NCBI GenBank assembly: GCA_023078685.1
Contig: JALGAS010000003.1
Span: 3,844,001-3,908,000 of the forward strand
DNA: 64,000 nt
From: Neopestalotiopsis rosae
Lineage: Eukaryota > Ascomycota > Sordariomycetes > Amphisphaeriales > Sporocadaceae
Direction: 5' to 3'
Shown here: positions 10,551-22,528 of the stretch, one piece after another
How positions within the stretch are numbered: the stretch's first letter is position 1
How the letters are laid out: every line of letters begins with the position of its first letter
Translations under genes and position numbers: made by a program
Notes under the pieces: model-generated
What the model saw: only the letters and a program-made list of their open reading frames with translations
The model's database searches: none
What the model was told of the DNA's origin: nothing

Positions 10551-12886
10551 ATGGCATCAGACGTGCAGTCTCTTCGTGAATGGTACAATGAGTACTTGGA
10601 ATCCGATGCAGAAACTCTTTCCGACGACATCCCTCCCATTCGGGCGGTGCACGCTGACGATCTTGACTTGAACGTCATCGAAGGGAGGATACAAGAAGCT
10701 ATGGTCAGTATACACGTGGAGAACCGGCTGTGTGGCCAATGCCAGCATCTCATCAACAACTGGCCGCTGGATTACTACTCGCCCGCGGAATGCAAGGCGC
10801 AGATGGATGCGTACAATGCAGGGGGCGAGCTCTTCATATGGAAGTCTGAAGTTGCAAGATCATGCCATACAGTGGAGATTGAAGCCTCCGCACGAAGGGG
10901 ATGCAAATTCTGCACATACCTCTTACAGGCGCTCAAAGACAATGGCTTTTTGATGACCTTTCGCAAGATCGAATCCCGTTTGGAACAATTAGGTGAACCG
11001 AGCACGGTTTCTCTTTCCGTTGGCACGATGTGGGGGGGAGGATGTTTTGGCCTGTGGCTGGATTTGCCGAATAAGATCTCGACTGATTGCAACTCTTCTT
11101 TACCACGAGCGTATTTCCAGGGCCGGAGCAAACCTATCGACGAACCAGGTAAGCTATACAAGCCACATACTTGCACCTATCCGCAGGATGCTCATCCTCT
11201 ACAGATAACTACACCGATCAGAGACTGGAACCTTTTGATCAAGCAAACGAATGGCTGCGTGCCTGTTTTGCTTCTCATGATTGCTGCAAAGCTGATACAG
11301 AACCATTTTTACCAACGCGACTCGTTTCGCTGGTCGGAGGTCAACCGCGAGTGGTTATCACCGATGAGATGGAGCAAGTTTCACCAAAACTACGATATGC
11401 GACTTTAAGCTATTGCTGGGGGAAACGACCATTCATTCAACTGAGGACTGATAATATTAATGCATTCAAAAAAGAGATACCGATTGAAAACATTCCCAAA
11501 ACATTCACGGACGCATTTGATATTTCATCGAAACTTGGAATCGAATTCATTTGGATAGACGCTTTGTGTATTATCCAGGATGATCACAATGACTGGGAAC
11601 AGGAGGCGGAAAATATGAAGCAGGTATACAACTCCTCATATGTCTCTATATCGGCATCTGCTGCGACAGATGTGTATCAAGGATGCTTCCTCACTCCAGA
11701 CGTTTACAGCGATGGTACCTCAACTAAGGTAATCATAAATGGCCGGCAAGAAGTGATGGAATTTTACGACAATTACCTCTACAACAGATCGGTCTTAGGC
11801 AGTCATTTGATGACTCGGGCCTGGGCGATACAGGAGAAAGTTTTGCCACATCGAACGATTCATTTTGGAGATCGAGGTATTCTCTGGGAATGTAAGAAGG
11901 GATTCGCATCTGAATACCTTCCAAATCGGTTTCGACGCGAAGCCGACGGACTCGTGGGCGATAAAGACGGACTTGTGAGCAATAGTGACGTGTCTGAAAC
12001 AAGACCCCATAGATTTTGGCAAAAGATCGTGAGAGCGTATTCAGCGGCGAACTTGACGTATCGGCGCGACAAGCTACGAGCCTTGGCCGGCATCGCTCGT
12101 GCAGTTGGCAATCAGAGCGGAGATGAATATCTCTCCGGAATATGGAGAAAGGATATTGAGCTCCATCTTTGTTGGAGAACCATTGGGCCTCGCATCACTC
12201 AGAAAAGAGCAGACCGTCAAGATGAAGACTGGATCGCTCCAACTTGGTCCTGGGCCTCCATAGATGGAGGCGTGACGTATATTCCTTCGGATCAGCGGTA
12301 TAGGGATGAACTAAGAAGAGAGAGATACGGCCACGTTTGTGACCAGGGTATGACTCGCTCAGAAAATCCAGACTATGGTCAGTCGAGTCGCAACGTGCTC
12401 CGCATACGCTGTTCCGGCCTCATCCCTGGCCGTCTCGGCACCCAAGAGTCTTGGTTTCCCTACGACTCTGAGTGCACTGACTCAGTCTTTATCAAGTATC
12501 AGGATCACGAGAAAGAGTTCCCCATCCAGATTGACTGTATCAATGACTCGTGCAGTCTCGAAGGCGAGCCTGTATACCTCTTGCCTCTCGCTGGAGGACC
12601 TACCGGGAACATGTGGGGGAGGCCTGGGACAGAGACGACTTATGAAAAGGTTCTATCTGGTATCGTTCTTCGGAAGACCAGTGGATCCATTGGTGAGTTC
12701 CGCAGGATCGGATCCTTTCAGTTTTATGAGCACCGGGCAGCGACAGGCGGACCTCCACCCGAAGATTGTCGTCTTGCATTCTTGGGCATGTTCAACGAAC
12801 TTGGAGCAGCGGCAGAGACCGTTTGCGCTGAAATGGTCTGCAACCCTGAATGCCCAGAGGAAAAGTATGTAATCACCATAGTGTAG
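10551..12886 (+). CDS. HET-domain protein, complete
   Basis: Exons 10551-11148 and 11205-12886 are separated by a 56-bp intron (GTAAGC...CTACAG, phase 1), giving 759 residues. The N-terminal ~200 residues hold a cysteine-rich stretch (CGQCQHL, CKFC) common in long HET proteins. The HET domain proper begins at LRYATLSYCWGKRP and continues through FTDAFDISSKLGIEFIWIDALCI, NDWEQEAENMKQVYNSSYVSISA and the GCF that closes the core. RAWAIQEKVLPHRTIHFG and PTWSWASIDG are typical downstream HET motifs. Family members act in non-self recognition after hyphal fusion, or are orphan relatives. The specific partner is unknown. An earlier acceptor at 11185 was rejected because it breaks the frame. Confidence 0.9.
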
Positions 12887-14123
12887 TGAATATTGACTTT
12901 CTTCGTCATTGTCAGTTTTGTGCACTCTTTGAGCAAAAATGCACACATTACTGCAGGTACTTGGGCACATTATCCTTCCCTTGTCGCATCATAGTGAGGC
13001 GTAAATCTATCGTTACTGGTACTGCGGACGATTGATTCCAACTTCAACAAAATCTATGCATAAACTGGAGAAAACACGAGGGGAGGGTCGGCTTCTCCCG
13101 CTTCAACGATGCATCAAGGACCGACACGGCAAACTTCGTTGATCGCACTTCGGATTTTAGGTAGCGGATATGCAAGATTTAAAACTCGTTCTCTTGCTTA
13201 TTTTGTAGAATTGAAGAAGCTTAACAACTAAAGTAAAAGACGAAATAAAACGTCTACACAGTGCTAGGCTTAATGTTTCATTACGTGAATCACGTGCATT
13301 GTCCGGGATTCGCATGTCTTTGACCATAACCCACCCCACTTCCACTCCATATGGACTTTTTGTTGTTTCATCCTTCCCCGGGCCAAGACTAATGGGGCAT
13401 GAGAGCACGCGACACCTTTCCAACCAAGAGGACAATGATCCACTTTGGACAGGGGCCTCGGATGCCCGGCACGACTATACAGACTGACCATCGACTCATC
13501 TCAACCTCCTGCCAAGTCGTCTTGTAACCCTTGGCTCTTGGTGGTGTAGGGTACGCCGCGTCACGCTTATATGACCACCAGGCCCCGTCAGGCCCCGTCC
13601 GACCTCGCAAGGCTCTTTTTCTTACCTGATATATAGCCGCTTGCAGCCTCGAGAGACGACTTGGCTGTTTGAGTATGGCTTGTTATGTCCACCTGTGATA
13701 CGGGCGACGCGGGCTGTGTCTGTGCCATCCAAAAAGTGATAGGATGACAGCCAGTAGACATAGTAAGGATGTGTCCCGTGTAACTGAGAGATGGAACGCC
13801 GAGACATATCGTTCAGCAGAATTTTCACTGATGAGGTTGGTTGGAAAATGGATTTTTACTACTCGCTTCCCGTAAGGATGTAACACGAGGTGATCAATCG
13901 GGCGCCTATGGTACAAGAGATTTGTCTATAAGTCTACCTAGGTGTGCCCTTCAATTTCAGTTAAATATATGAGATTCCATCGCTGTACTTCTCGTCTATC
14001 TATTGTGCTCAACCGGCCTTGGCACTTTTTCTTAATTATCATATTCTACCATCACGGCTGTGCCGTTCCTTTCTTGTACACAGTTTTCTGTTTCTTACTT
14101 CTCTTCTTACGCAGGCCAGCAAC
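12887..14123. other. Intergenic region, 1.2 kb
   Basis: Upstream ground of the secreted acidic protein. It contains two E-box-like ACGTG/CACGTG sites near 13283-13295, a tandem 10-bp duplication (CAGGCCCCGT twice, 13579-13598) and a TACCTAGGTG near-palindrome at about 13936. No supported gene. Confidence 0.5.
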
Positions 14124-14962
14124 ATGCACTTCACTCTAGTAGCCGTTTTGGTTTGCCAGGCATTGCCTGTGTTGTCCTTTCCTACAGTCTCATCGCATCA
14201 CACCGACTTTCGTCGCGATGCAACAATTCCAATAGTCGACTTGCGCGTGGCCAAGAGAAGCAAGGCAGCCGAAGCATCCGAGGCGAAAGCTGGAGAAGCT
14301 GCTGCCACAAACCAGACAACGGCACAAGTCCTAGCAGTCGCAGAGGAATTCAAGGTGGGAGTGGTCCGGACAGTTGGCGTCTTTGGCTCTGCCAACCCCG
14401 TCCAAGGAGGCAATCTCTTCACCAAGATGAAGCTGCCCGCCAATGTAAGTGCCCATGGACTTTTTTGCGATGGGATCTAGGATTGAAACTTTTCTGACAC
14501 AAATGGTAATAGGCGGCCGGCGCAATCGAGGCCGAATACAACGGCACCGCGGCCAATTCCATCACCGTGGCGCCCAAAATGGCGTCAGTCGCTCCCCCGG
14601 CTGGTCTCATGTACGTCGACCCGCTGACGTTTACCATTGCCACCGCGACGCCTCCGGAGGCGGGGGACATTCACCAGGTTGATTACATCTTTGGCGAGGC
14701 ATCCTCCAATGCAGTCGACGTCTCGCAAGCCACGGTGGGAAAGCTTGACACTGCTACTGGTCAATTTGTCACCGAGGGTCTCGGGGAGCTTGAATTTGAG
14801 GCTGAGGAGAATGAGGTCGCGCTGAAAGTTGCCGATATGAATGGCGAGTGGGCCATCTTTGTACCCACGAGCGCGGTCAAGGCACCGGAGGGAGAGGAGG
14901 GTGCAGAGACAGAAGCGGTCGATGATGCAAGTGATGATGAAGAGTCTGATGACGAGGACTAG
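14124..14962 (+). CDS. Secreted protein with dibasic site and acidic tail, unknown function
   Basis: Exons 14124-14444 and 14513-14962 flank an intron 14445-14512 (GTAAGT...AATAG, phase 0), giving 256 residues. The start at 14124 (AACATGC) gives a signal peptide of about 18 residues (MHFTLVAVLVCQALPVLS). A KR pair in DLRVAKRSK (about residues 43-44) is a candidate Kex2 cleavage site. An Ala/Glu-rich segment follows, then a beta-rich-looking body and a C-terminal tail that is almost entirely Asp/Glu/Ser (last ~25 residues). There are no cysteines in the mature part. I recognise no domain. The combination suggests a secreted, probably cation-binding or wall-associated protein. That is inference from composition only. 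Confidence 0.8.
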
Positions 14963-15595
14963 GACCTTTCGAGAGATGGTATTAATGTCTGGTACCCATC
15001 TCAAGAGGTCTGTAGTATCGATGGTACCTCTGCTGGATAGAGATTCATACTGTTCGTGTTGGCGGCTACATATAGAGTTAGTGTAATGTCACTGTCTTTA
15101 CCGGCGCATTTTACCAATGAGTAGAATTATCTTTGACATGGCCATGTGCCGAAGTTTGCGGTCAACTTTCCATCACACAATATTCCACCCAGTTTGACGG
15201 CCACCTTACTTGGTGTCAATTATTCATACTGTAGATGAATGCCATTATAACGGCAGTGAACCGACTCGACAACAACCTCTACCAGGATTATATCGCCAGA
15301 TACGATATAGTCCTTCTTTCTTCATATCATAGACTTTACCTCCCTCTTCTATTTTCCCACAAATCCCAGCTCCTCTCTGTTATCATTGACAAGTCTCCCG
15401 CTTTCCAACTCCAACTGTCCATCAAGACTCATAATAAACCGCGATAAACCATTTGGTAGGTGACGATTACCGGAAATGGCAAAAAGCGGGTTACATATTT
15501 TGAAAGGCATTTTCCAAGCCTAAATCAAACGAAAAATAATGATAAGAATAGGTTTCTAAATAACATACTTTCAAATAATAAAATCATCTTTTTCC

Positions 15596-15619
15596 AAAAA
15601 AAAAAATTTTTTTAAAAAA
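15596..15619. repeat. A/T homopolymer block, self-complementary
   Basis: A run of eleven A is followed by seven T and six A, so the block can pair with itself. It lies in AT-rich intergenic DNA. Such tracts are common nucleosome-depleted elements. No specific function can be assigned. Confidence 0.6.
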
Positions 15620-15797
15620 GAATTTTTATTTCAACCCGATAATTTTTCGACTTGGTAACCCCACCGGTTAGGCAACAGGGCACACCGTTCTAACCATGGA
15701 TATTACAGTATGGTTAAGCGACGGACGGATAATTCGGACCTTACTTCGAATGACAGTAGCCGGACAAGGCAACAATCATGAAGAATACATCATTCAC

Positions 15798-15807
15798 TAC
15801 CTAGGTA
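15798..15807. repeat. Palindrome TACCTAGGTA
   Basis: A perfect 10-bp palindrome. It occurs again exactly at 62543-62552, with one-mismatch versions near 13936 and 16024. All are intergenic. Confidence 0.6.
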
Positions 15808-17079
15808 GGCATCATAAGGTGCAAGAAGACTCCGAATCAACGATCACTAAGAAGTGATCAGTTCAGATAAACTCATCACAAATGTCTCATGGTAGTTGAC
15901 CAAGACATTATAAACCAAGTACCTTGCATGCGCCCCAGTGCCGACAGAGACCAATAGCCAGCTTGGTAAATGACCGCGGTTGCAGCGGAGGGGCTGCAGC
16001 GGGAGCTACCGTGGCTAGAAAGCTTACCTAGGTTCGGTCCCTTGCCGTTTTCGATGCAGCTCTGTTTGCAGAGACAGCGGAGTTTGGCTTCCAAAGATGG
16101 TGAGATAAGGAGGAAGAGAAGGCTGACCCAAGCTCAAGCTGCACCGGATATTTATCGGTGAGGCTGGCGCCTAAAGCTACTACCCTGCATCAAAACTCTG
16201 ACCGATGAGTGGTGGGACTGCCCAAGATGCCTCTGCCTCTTACTTACATGACACGATCAACCTACTTCCGGAGGGTGGTTCCCGTGGGTGCTGCAGGCGA
16301 TGGATCTTCTGATGATATCAAACTCTCTATTAGACGTCGTGATGCGCCGTCCAAAAGCAATAGGATGGCTTTCTGAGATTTGCTTATACAGTAACCTACA
16401 GTTCAAGTTCCACTTATACCGGCTCTTTCATATCGACTGGCTTCAGAATCGAATAATGAGTGAATTCCCTGCGAGTTATTTCACAAGCTATATCCCTCAG
16501 AGACATATGTAAGGATCTGCTTATGATGTTCCATTAGCTTAATATATCGTCTCCATATGTCGTGAACCCGCAGTCAGCTTAGCAGAGCCTTACTGCACCA
16601 AACTCTATCGAGTTCGCAGCGCCTATCATTTTCCCATTGGATTTTCTCATTGAAATCAAAACCTTCCATTGGCAGGGTTTCTCTTGCACACGCACATACT
16701 TTAGAGTCGATTGAAACGCTTGGGGCCGAATTCAAGGTTTCTCGCGCCTGCCTAAAAAATGAGAAAGGAAAGCAGCATTGAAAGTGCACTTGTAGCGCCA
16801 AGCAGGACCGCGGCTATACCTGCGGAGAAAGGTCTGACTGCATCAATAAAGTTATGAATCAGGCATGGATGAAAGGCACGGAAACGGAGATGATTCATGA
16901 GTGCAAGAAGAATCAGCTCAAGAAGAGGGGGCTCGAGGGAAAGAAGGTTCGAAGAGAGTGACCGAGAGCAAAAGACTGATCAAACAGGAAAGCGCCCAGC
17001 GACAGTAGGAAAAAGATGCTGCAGTCATGTTTCAAACTATCTTTCATCAAAATCAGTCTTGAGTTGGAACAGAAACAAG

Positions 17080-17086
17080 TATAAAT
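17080..17086 (+). promoter_or_regulatory. TATA-like element upstream of Pro-rich secreted protein
   Basis: TATAAAT lies about 102 bp before the ATG at 17188. It is followed by a C/T- and A-rich leader ending AAACATG, a usual arrangement for a strongly expressed fungal secretory gene. The assignment is by position only. Confidence 0.45.
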
Positions 17087-17187
17087 GCAGTTCAATTCTC
17101 CTGTCTAAATCTCCAAATTCGGTCGTCCAGCCACATCAACTCTTATTCTTCGCACATCAAGAAAGAAAATCAACACTTACAGCAAAC

Positions 17188-17778
17188 ATGTCTTTGATCT
17201 TCAGCACTGCCATTGGCATCATGTTGCTGCCATGGACACTTGCATACCCTGCGATGATCACGGCTGCCCCGACTTTCCCAGCAATTCCAACTGTCCCGAC
17301 TGCCCCAACTCTCCCGGCTGCCCCAGCTTTCCCAGAACTTCCAACTGTCCCGGCTGCCCCAACTTTCCCAGCACTTCCAAGTGTGCCGGCTTTCCCATCC
17401 TCTCCTACGAAGGGGAGCACTTCGAAGAAAATCGAGCGACGATTCACTCCTGGACGCTGTGGCGTACATGTTCACCAATACCAGAAGAACGCAGGTCCTG
17501 GCGGCAATACCGCTGACTATCGCTTCGATGTCTATCTATACGATGGGGCTCAAGCGTATCTCGGTGGCCGGGGCAACGTGAATATCCCCAGCGGCAGTAC
17601 AGCAGACATTGGCGCTATTGACTTGCCATTCCGACTACTCATCACCGCTGGGTATGTCGATGCCGATCCCCTCACCTTTGCCTACGCTGGCCAGCACTGG
17701 TCAAGCAACAGTGGCCAATGCAGTGTTGGAGCGTATGACAGCGGAGATCGGGAGATGGATTGCGCCTTCACCTGCTGA
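17188..17778 (+). CDS. Small secreted protein with Pro-X-X repeat and four-cysteine domain
   Basis: Single exon, 196 residues from the ATG at 17188. The longer upstream frame lacks a signal peptide and was rejected. The order is: signal peptide (about 1-19, ending TLAYP), then about 45 residues in which proline recurs every third position for some 15 triplets. Next comes a basic KKIERR linker (candidate Kex2 site), then a C-terminal domain of about 110 residues beginning FTPGRCGV and ending CAFTC. The C-terminal domain has four cysteines (GRCG, GQCS, MDCAFTC), enough for two disulfides. A Pro-X-X run favours a polyproline II helix and suggests a spacer that anchors or projects the domain from the wall. 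I recognise no family. Effector-like or wall-associated roles are possible but unproven. Confidence 0.8.
   Translation: MSLIFSTAIGIMLLPWTLAYPAMITAAPTFPAIPTVPTAPTLPAAPAFPELPTVPAAPTFPALPSVPAFPSSPTKGSTSKKIERRFTPGRCGVHVHQYQKNAGPGGNTADYRFDVYLYDGAQAYLGGRGNVNIPSGSTADIGAIDLPFRLLITAGYVDADPLTFAYAGQHWSSNSGQCSVGAYDSGDREMDCAFTC
17262..17405 (+). repeat. Coding tandem repeat (54-bp unit, Pro-X-X)
   Basis: The DNA alternates TTTCCC/GTCCC-type units. Two 18-codon copies can be aligned (APTFPAIPTVPTAPTLPA and APAFPELPTVPAAPTFPA), followed by a partial third. The reverse strand mirrors the repeat, so the region is pyrimidine-rich on the plus strand. Confidence 0.7.
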
Positions 17779-19685
17779 GTACCCATGAAATCGTCCAATA
17801 TTGAGTTTTTGTGTTTGGTTGTTTCCGTCATTCGTGTCGAGGCTATGTTTTGCCACCAGTCTAGGATAAAAACGGCTTTGGAGTTTTCATGGCACAGGAG
17901 ATTAGTGGACGGCTTTACGTTGCTTGGCTCGGAGCATGGCGGCTGGGTGATAAGAGCTTCGATGGTACACACTCAGTTGATACACACTCGTTAATGAATA
18001 AATCATACGATGCCTCAAAATTGTCCGATACTCATGTCTTTACTGAGCTTACCGATGGTAGGGCTACAAGAGTCATAAAAAGTTGTTCTCTGGGGAATCG
18101 TTCCATGTCGCAGAAGAAGCCTAAACTTAGTGCACATGTACGTGAGACAGTAGGCCAAATGCACGGAAGGTATAAAGTTGGTGCACTCGTACGAGCCGTG
18201 GCAATCTGTTCAAGGCGATGGACAGCTTTGGAACGGAGCAGACCTGACACTTTGTGTGAGTAAATGCCTGCTATTCTGAAGGGATTGGTTTCATGTATCG
18301 TTTATCCTGATGAGAACGAGCTGGCTCTCATCTTCCGACAGGTTGTGCATCCATGATATCTAAATACATACTTACACGATTCAGACCTTCCTAATCGTCT
18401 TCGCTTATTCTTCCCATGTCCGCCAGCACTCTCAATGAGTACCGAAGTGTCCGGACCTAGCGGCATCCGGAAGCGATTTCGATCATACTCATACTCGGAC
18501 CGGTGGGCACAAGTCGGCAAGAACATGTCGGGGTTCAAGCTGGTGAGACTGCTATTCGGGCAGTCGCACGATCCATGCTATTAGCTTCGTACGCGAAAGG
18601 TCAAATTTTTTATTGTTATACAAACAATAAATTTTAATGTCGTGCAATAATTGCTACTCCCCTGCCTTCAATGGCTTGGCGTACGTTAATATTATCAAAG
18701 CTGGGATAACCTTTGAAGCTTGCATGAACTATTCAGCGCCATCTCATGCAACATCCCTCCCGAGACATTTCATGGAAAACCTACAATCAATATCAATTAC
18801 CAAATTGAGCGATGTTTATTTGTGATTTTGCTCGCAAAGCGGTGGGAACACGGTTGCGCGACTCATAAATTCCATGGCGCTGCCATCCATGGTCTTTCAT
18901 GACTACGCTCATGATCACCTTGCTCGGCAGTGACCGAGCCGCAATCATGCGCTCTTGACTAGCCAGAAGACTAGCACAATGATCCGATGCTTATCCATCA
19001 TATTTTAAGGATGCCCTGTGTTGGGGCTGTATGGGTTGGGGAAAGCCCTCGAACTTATCATGTAGTGGTGGTGTGGGGTTCGGTGTGTGACAGTTGACTG
19101 CTCTAACGGCCGTTCTTATGATCCAGTCGCACCTAGTCTTTTTACACCTGATATGACCACTAGCCAGAGATCCTTCAGTCACGGCCGAGCATAGTCGGGC
19201 GCAACCTGTCCAGCAATCAAGAACGCCTGGTTTCAATGATATGATGAAAGACTATCGATTTCCGCGATACCACAGTATAGTGCCCAGGGTTCAGTCGCGT
19301 GGCGTCTTACGCTAGCAATAATTCATTCCTACGCAAGCTCTCGTGATATGGTAGACATGCAGAACGTTGGGTTCTGAGCATCCAGAATGGGATATATTAT
19401 GAGATTATTGCCATTCACTGCATGATTTGGGCATACAATCACAAACACCACAACATTGATCCTGAATAAGATGGGTTAATGACTATCGTCTTGGCGCTTA
19501 TGACTACCATCACAGCCCATGATGGACCAAGTGATCTTGAATAGCTTCGCAGGAACACACCAAAGACTTTCCATTCAAAGATGGCTATAAAGATCAAGGC
19601 ACTTTCTCTACCATGAGATGCGATAGGACCGTGACCCAATACTAGTTCAGCATTCAGACTTCACCTCGAAGCTTCAGTTCTCACC
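17779..19685. other. Intergenic region, 1.9 kb
   Basis: No supported gene. It contains an AT-rich hairpin at 18609-18631. The right end has the promoter of the zincin-like secreted protein. Confidence 0.5.
18609..18631. repeat. AT-rich perfect inverted repeat
   Basis: Arms TTTATTGTT (18609-18617) and AACAATAAA (18623-18631) are separated by a 5-base loop and flanked by more A/T that extends the pairing imperfectly. It lies in intergenic DNA and could be chance in AT-rich sequence. Confidence 0.6.
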
Positions 19686-20802
19686 ATGCAATTACTGACC
19701 TTGTCATCAATTTTAGCTCTCCATCTGGCAGTCGCCAATGGAGCGCTGAGTAAACCAGCATTGTGGCCAAATCTCGACAAGTTCTCGCCAGACTTGACCG
19801 ATGACTTGCCCATGCCCGGGTACTCCATCACCGAGTGGCCCTCGGGAACAATTTCGCAAGGGTGTCTCAACATTGCCAACAGAGACGGCCAGAACCCTTC
19901 TTCCTTTCGCGCCTACTCGGTTCTATTCAATGATGTAAGTCACAGACATGCAATGTAGTGTGAAAGAGTGATGCTGACAAGTGACGATCTACCATTAGTG
20001 CGTCCAGTCGTGGAACTTTTGCGTGCAGAACGGCGCCCAGCAGTCCATAGACGACCTAGCCTTCGCTTTCGGTCAGGCTCCCGTGCGCTTGCGACAGTTC
20101 ACTTCCGAGGTCGTCATGCAGGCGCAGGGCAACGGCGCCAATGCCCAGAACCAGATCATCACCTTGTACCTACCGGCGACAGTGCAGCTGTTTATCCATG
20201 AAATGTCGCATTGCGCCGATGGTGGTGGCGGTTACAAGACGCCTTCTAGCTCTGGTGTGTACTTCTTTGGATCCGATTGTTATGTTTGATGGCCGAGATT
20301 AACGAGAGATGTAGCAAGCACGGTATGGTCGGGCTCGTACGATCTGGACTCGGCAGTTCCAGACACGTATGCTCAGACAAGCCAACAAGAGGTAGGTAGT
20401 GTAATCGACGTGTGTTTAGACTCATACTGACAATGATCGCAGAACTTTGCGCAATTTGGCGGCCTCATCATCTACGACCGCGTCACGGGCGGCAAGCTCC
20501 GAAGCGAGACCAATATATGGGAGATTGGCCACCAGCTGAACACCATGGCCGACGAGGGCGACAATGGCCAGTATGGTGGCAGGCTGTTTGACTATGACGG
20601 TGGCTTGACCTGCTCCGCGCGGTACGCCAACTCGGCGCCCGTCACTGTGGGCGCGTCGGTGCAGTCTGTCAACAAGGATCAGCTTGCGTTCATGGCTACT
20701 TTTGATTTGGACGCGCAGGTTGCTTTTGGTGTTGCAAATGGCATTGCCGTCGAGACGGAGATTCCAGACACGGGGGCGCCAACTCAATGTTTTGATGCTT
20801 GA
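19686..20802 (+). CDS. Secreted zincin-like protein (conidiation-specific protein 13-like)
   Basis: Four exons: 19686-19934, 19999-20254, 20315-20391, 20443-20802, with introns of 64, 60 and 51 bp (phases 0, 1, 0). The product has 313 residues. A signal peptide (about 1-19, MQLLTLSSILALHLAVANG) precedes a family-typical start (LWPNLDKFSPDL...EWPSGTISQGC). A paired-cysteine region CVQSWNFCVQ follows, then FIHEMSHC, which contains HExxH (H150, E151, H154), the zinc-binding motif of metallopeptidases. The overall pattern resembles fungal proteins annotated as conidiation-specific protein 13. That link is from memory of the family pattern and is less certain than the motif. No third zinc ligand was identified. 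It is convergent with the arylsulfotransferase-like gene, only 128 bp apart. Confidence 0.75.
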
Positions 20803-20930
20803 CTGAGCAGATGATTGTTGGAAATAAGGTTTTAGATATTATATCAACTTTTAGATCTTGTTTGAGAATTATATACAGGTATGACCACGATAGAAGTGGT
20901 CATGTTTTGAATCAAATGGTATCAAGATAT

Positions 20931-22528
20931 TTAGCACTGGCCTCCGACGGTGATGACCTCGGAAGCGCCCAGAGTGCCGTTGAGACCATATGCGTCAGCA
21001 CGGACGTACGAGACACCGGCAGGCAGGACGGCAGAAGTCTCAAAGCCAGTTCTGGCGGCTTCGGTGGCGAGGGTCAGGTTGAACTGGGAAGCGCCGGCGT
21101 AGACCTTCCACGAAGTGTACTCGGTGGCGCCGTTCCAGCTCATGTAGACGGAGGTCTGGTTGTTCTCGTCGCTGCAGGCCACGGCCTTGGGCGAAGTGTT
21201 GGGCTTGCCGACCCAGGGGAGACGGTAGGCGCGGTAGGAGAAGACGGTACCCTCGCTGGGACCAAACTTGACCGACATGGCGACGGAGCCGTCGGGGTTG
21301 TACTCCTTGATGCGAGGGGTGGAGCCGTAGCCAACGATGACGTGGCCGTCGTCGAGCACCTGCACGTTGCCCTGGGAATGGGAGTAGATGGGGTCCTCGG
21401 GGTCAATGAGCTCCTGGAGCAGGGTGGCGGTCCAGTTCTCAACATCAACCTGCATGAAGATACCGGTGGTCTGGTTGACACCGTAGAAGTCGGCGTTGTT
21501 GTCGTTGTTGAACAAGCTCATGGTGTACTGGCTTCCTTCAATGGCGTGGATACGAATGTCATGCTGGTAGCAGAAGTCAAGTCCCTCACCAAGAGTGAAG
21601 TTGCCGCCGTGACGTCCCTGGGAAGTGTTAGTATAAAGTCAACAAGAACTAGGAGATGAACTACACATACGTTGAGCGTCCAAGCAACGGAGCCATCGGG
21701 GTTGATCATGAAGATCGAGCAGTACTGTCTCGACGAGATCAGGTAAGAACCATCCTCGAGCTTGTTGACAGTGTTGATGTGGAAAGGTCCCCAAGGGTAG
21801 GTCTGGTTGGTGCCGAGGTAGTCGAGAGGGTAAGTCTCCACGGCATCAGCGAAAGGAATCTGGTCCTGGTGGTCCGCAGCGAACCATTCAAACAGGACCT
21901 CGTCGGTCTTGATGTCAATCTCGAAGAAACCGCTGTCGACAATCCAGCCATCCTTGGGGCCTCCGGCAGAGGTCAGATCGGCGGGCGTGACATTGTAGGC
22001 AGTGGTCAACATGGTGGCCTCGTCGGTGATGAGGTCCTCGTGCATGTCGAGCCATGACTCAAAGCCGCTGGTGTCGGCGATGTCAATAGTCACGAAATGG
22101 GTGCCAGGAACGGAGACGTTGTAGATGTTCTCGTACTGGTCGTCGAGAATCTGCACAAGACCGTAGCCCCAGCCCCAAGGCTCGGACCAAGTGACACCTT
22201 CGAAGTAGGTCAGGACGGACTCGCCCTCAAGGGTCTGAGCCTTGAAGGCGGAGAAATCTCCGTAGCTTCCCTGCCAGACAAGGTCTCCATCATCGGTCAT
22301 GATGAAGCAGCTGTAGTTGTGTCCATAGTTGCCGTTCTGGTCAAAGAAGAGGTAGCCCGGAGAGAGGGGGCTGTTCTTGGTGATTTCCAGGGCAGGTGGC
22401 TGCAGACTGGGCTCAGACTTGTAAGTCTGCCATGGCCAGTAAGTGTCACTGTCGTTGTCTGCTGCTCTGACGGGGATGGCCCCAAGGAGCGAGACTAGCG
22501 AAGCTGCGGAGACGATTGTAGAACGCAT
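20931..22528 (-). CDS. Arylsulfotransferase-like secreted protein (ASST family)
   Basis: Exons 22528-21671 and 21617-20931 flank intron 21618-21670 (GTATGT...CCCAG, phase 0), giving 514 residues. A signal peptide of about 22 residues (MRSTIVSAASLVSLLGAIPVRA) supports the start at 22528. A further in-frame ATG at 22576 would add 16 residues ahead of it. The body is a beta-propeller-type repeat: SPGYLFFDQNG, SCFIMTDDGDLVWQG, GWIVDSGFFEIDIKTDEVLFEW, WGPFHINTVNKLEDGSYLISSRQ, VQVLDDGHVIVGYGSTPRIKEYNPDGSV. This is the usual pattern of fungal arylsulfotransferase-domain proteins. In bacteria the family moves sulfate between phenols. Activity in fungi is not established. Many N-x-S/T sites fit a glycoprotein. 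Confidence 0.85.

Larger units (their letters stand above)
14963..17187. other. Intergenic region, 2.2 kb
   Basis: No supported gene. It contains a block of A and T homopolymer runs (15596-15619), a perfect 10-bp palindrome TACCTAGGTA at 15798-15807 and a near copy at about 16024. The right end carries the promoter of the Pro-rich secreted protein (TATAAAT at 17080). Confidence 0.5.

Noticed and set aside
17157..17478. Gly/Ser-rich minus-strand frames opposite the Pro-X-X repeat.
   Set aside because: They are mirror translations of the proline repeat. The plus-strand gene explains them.
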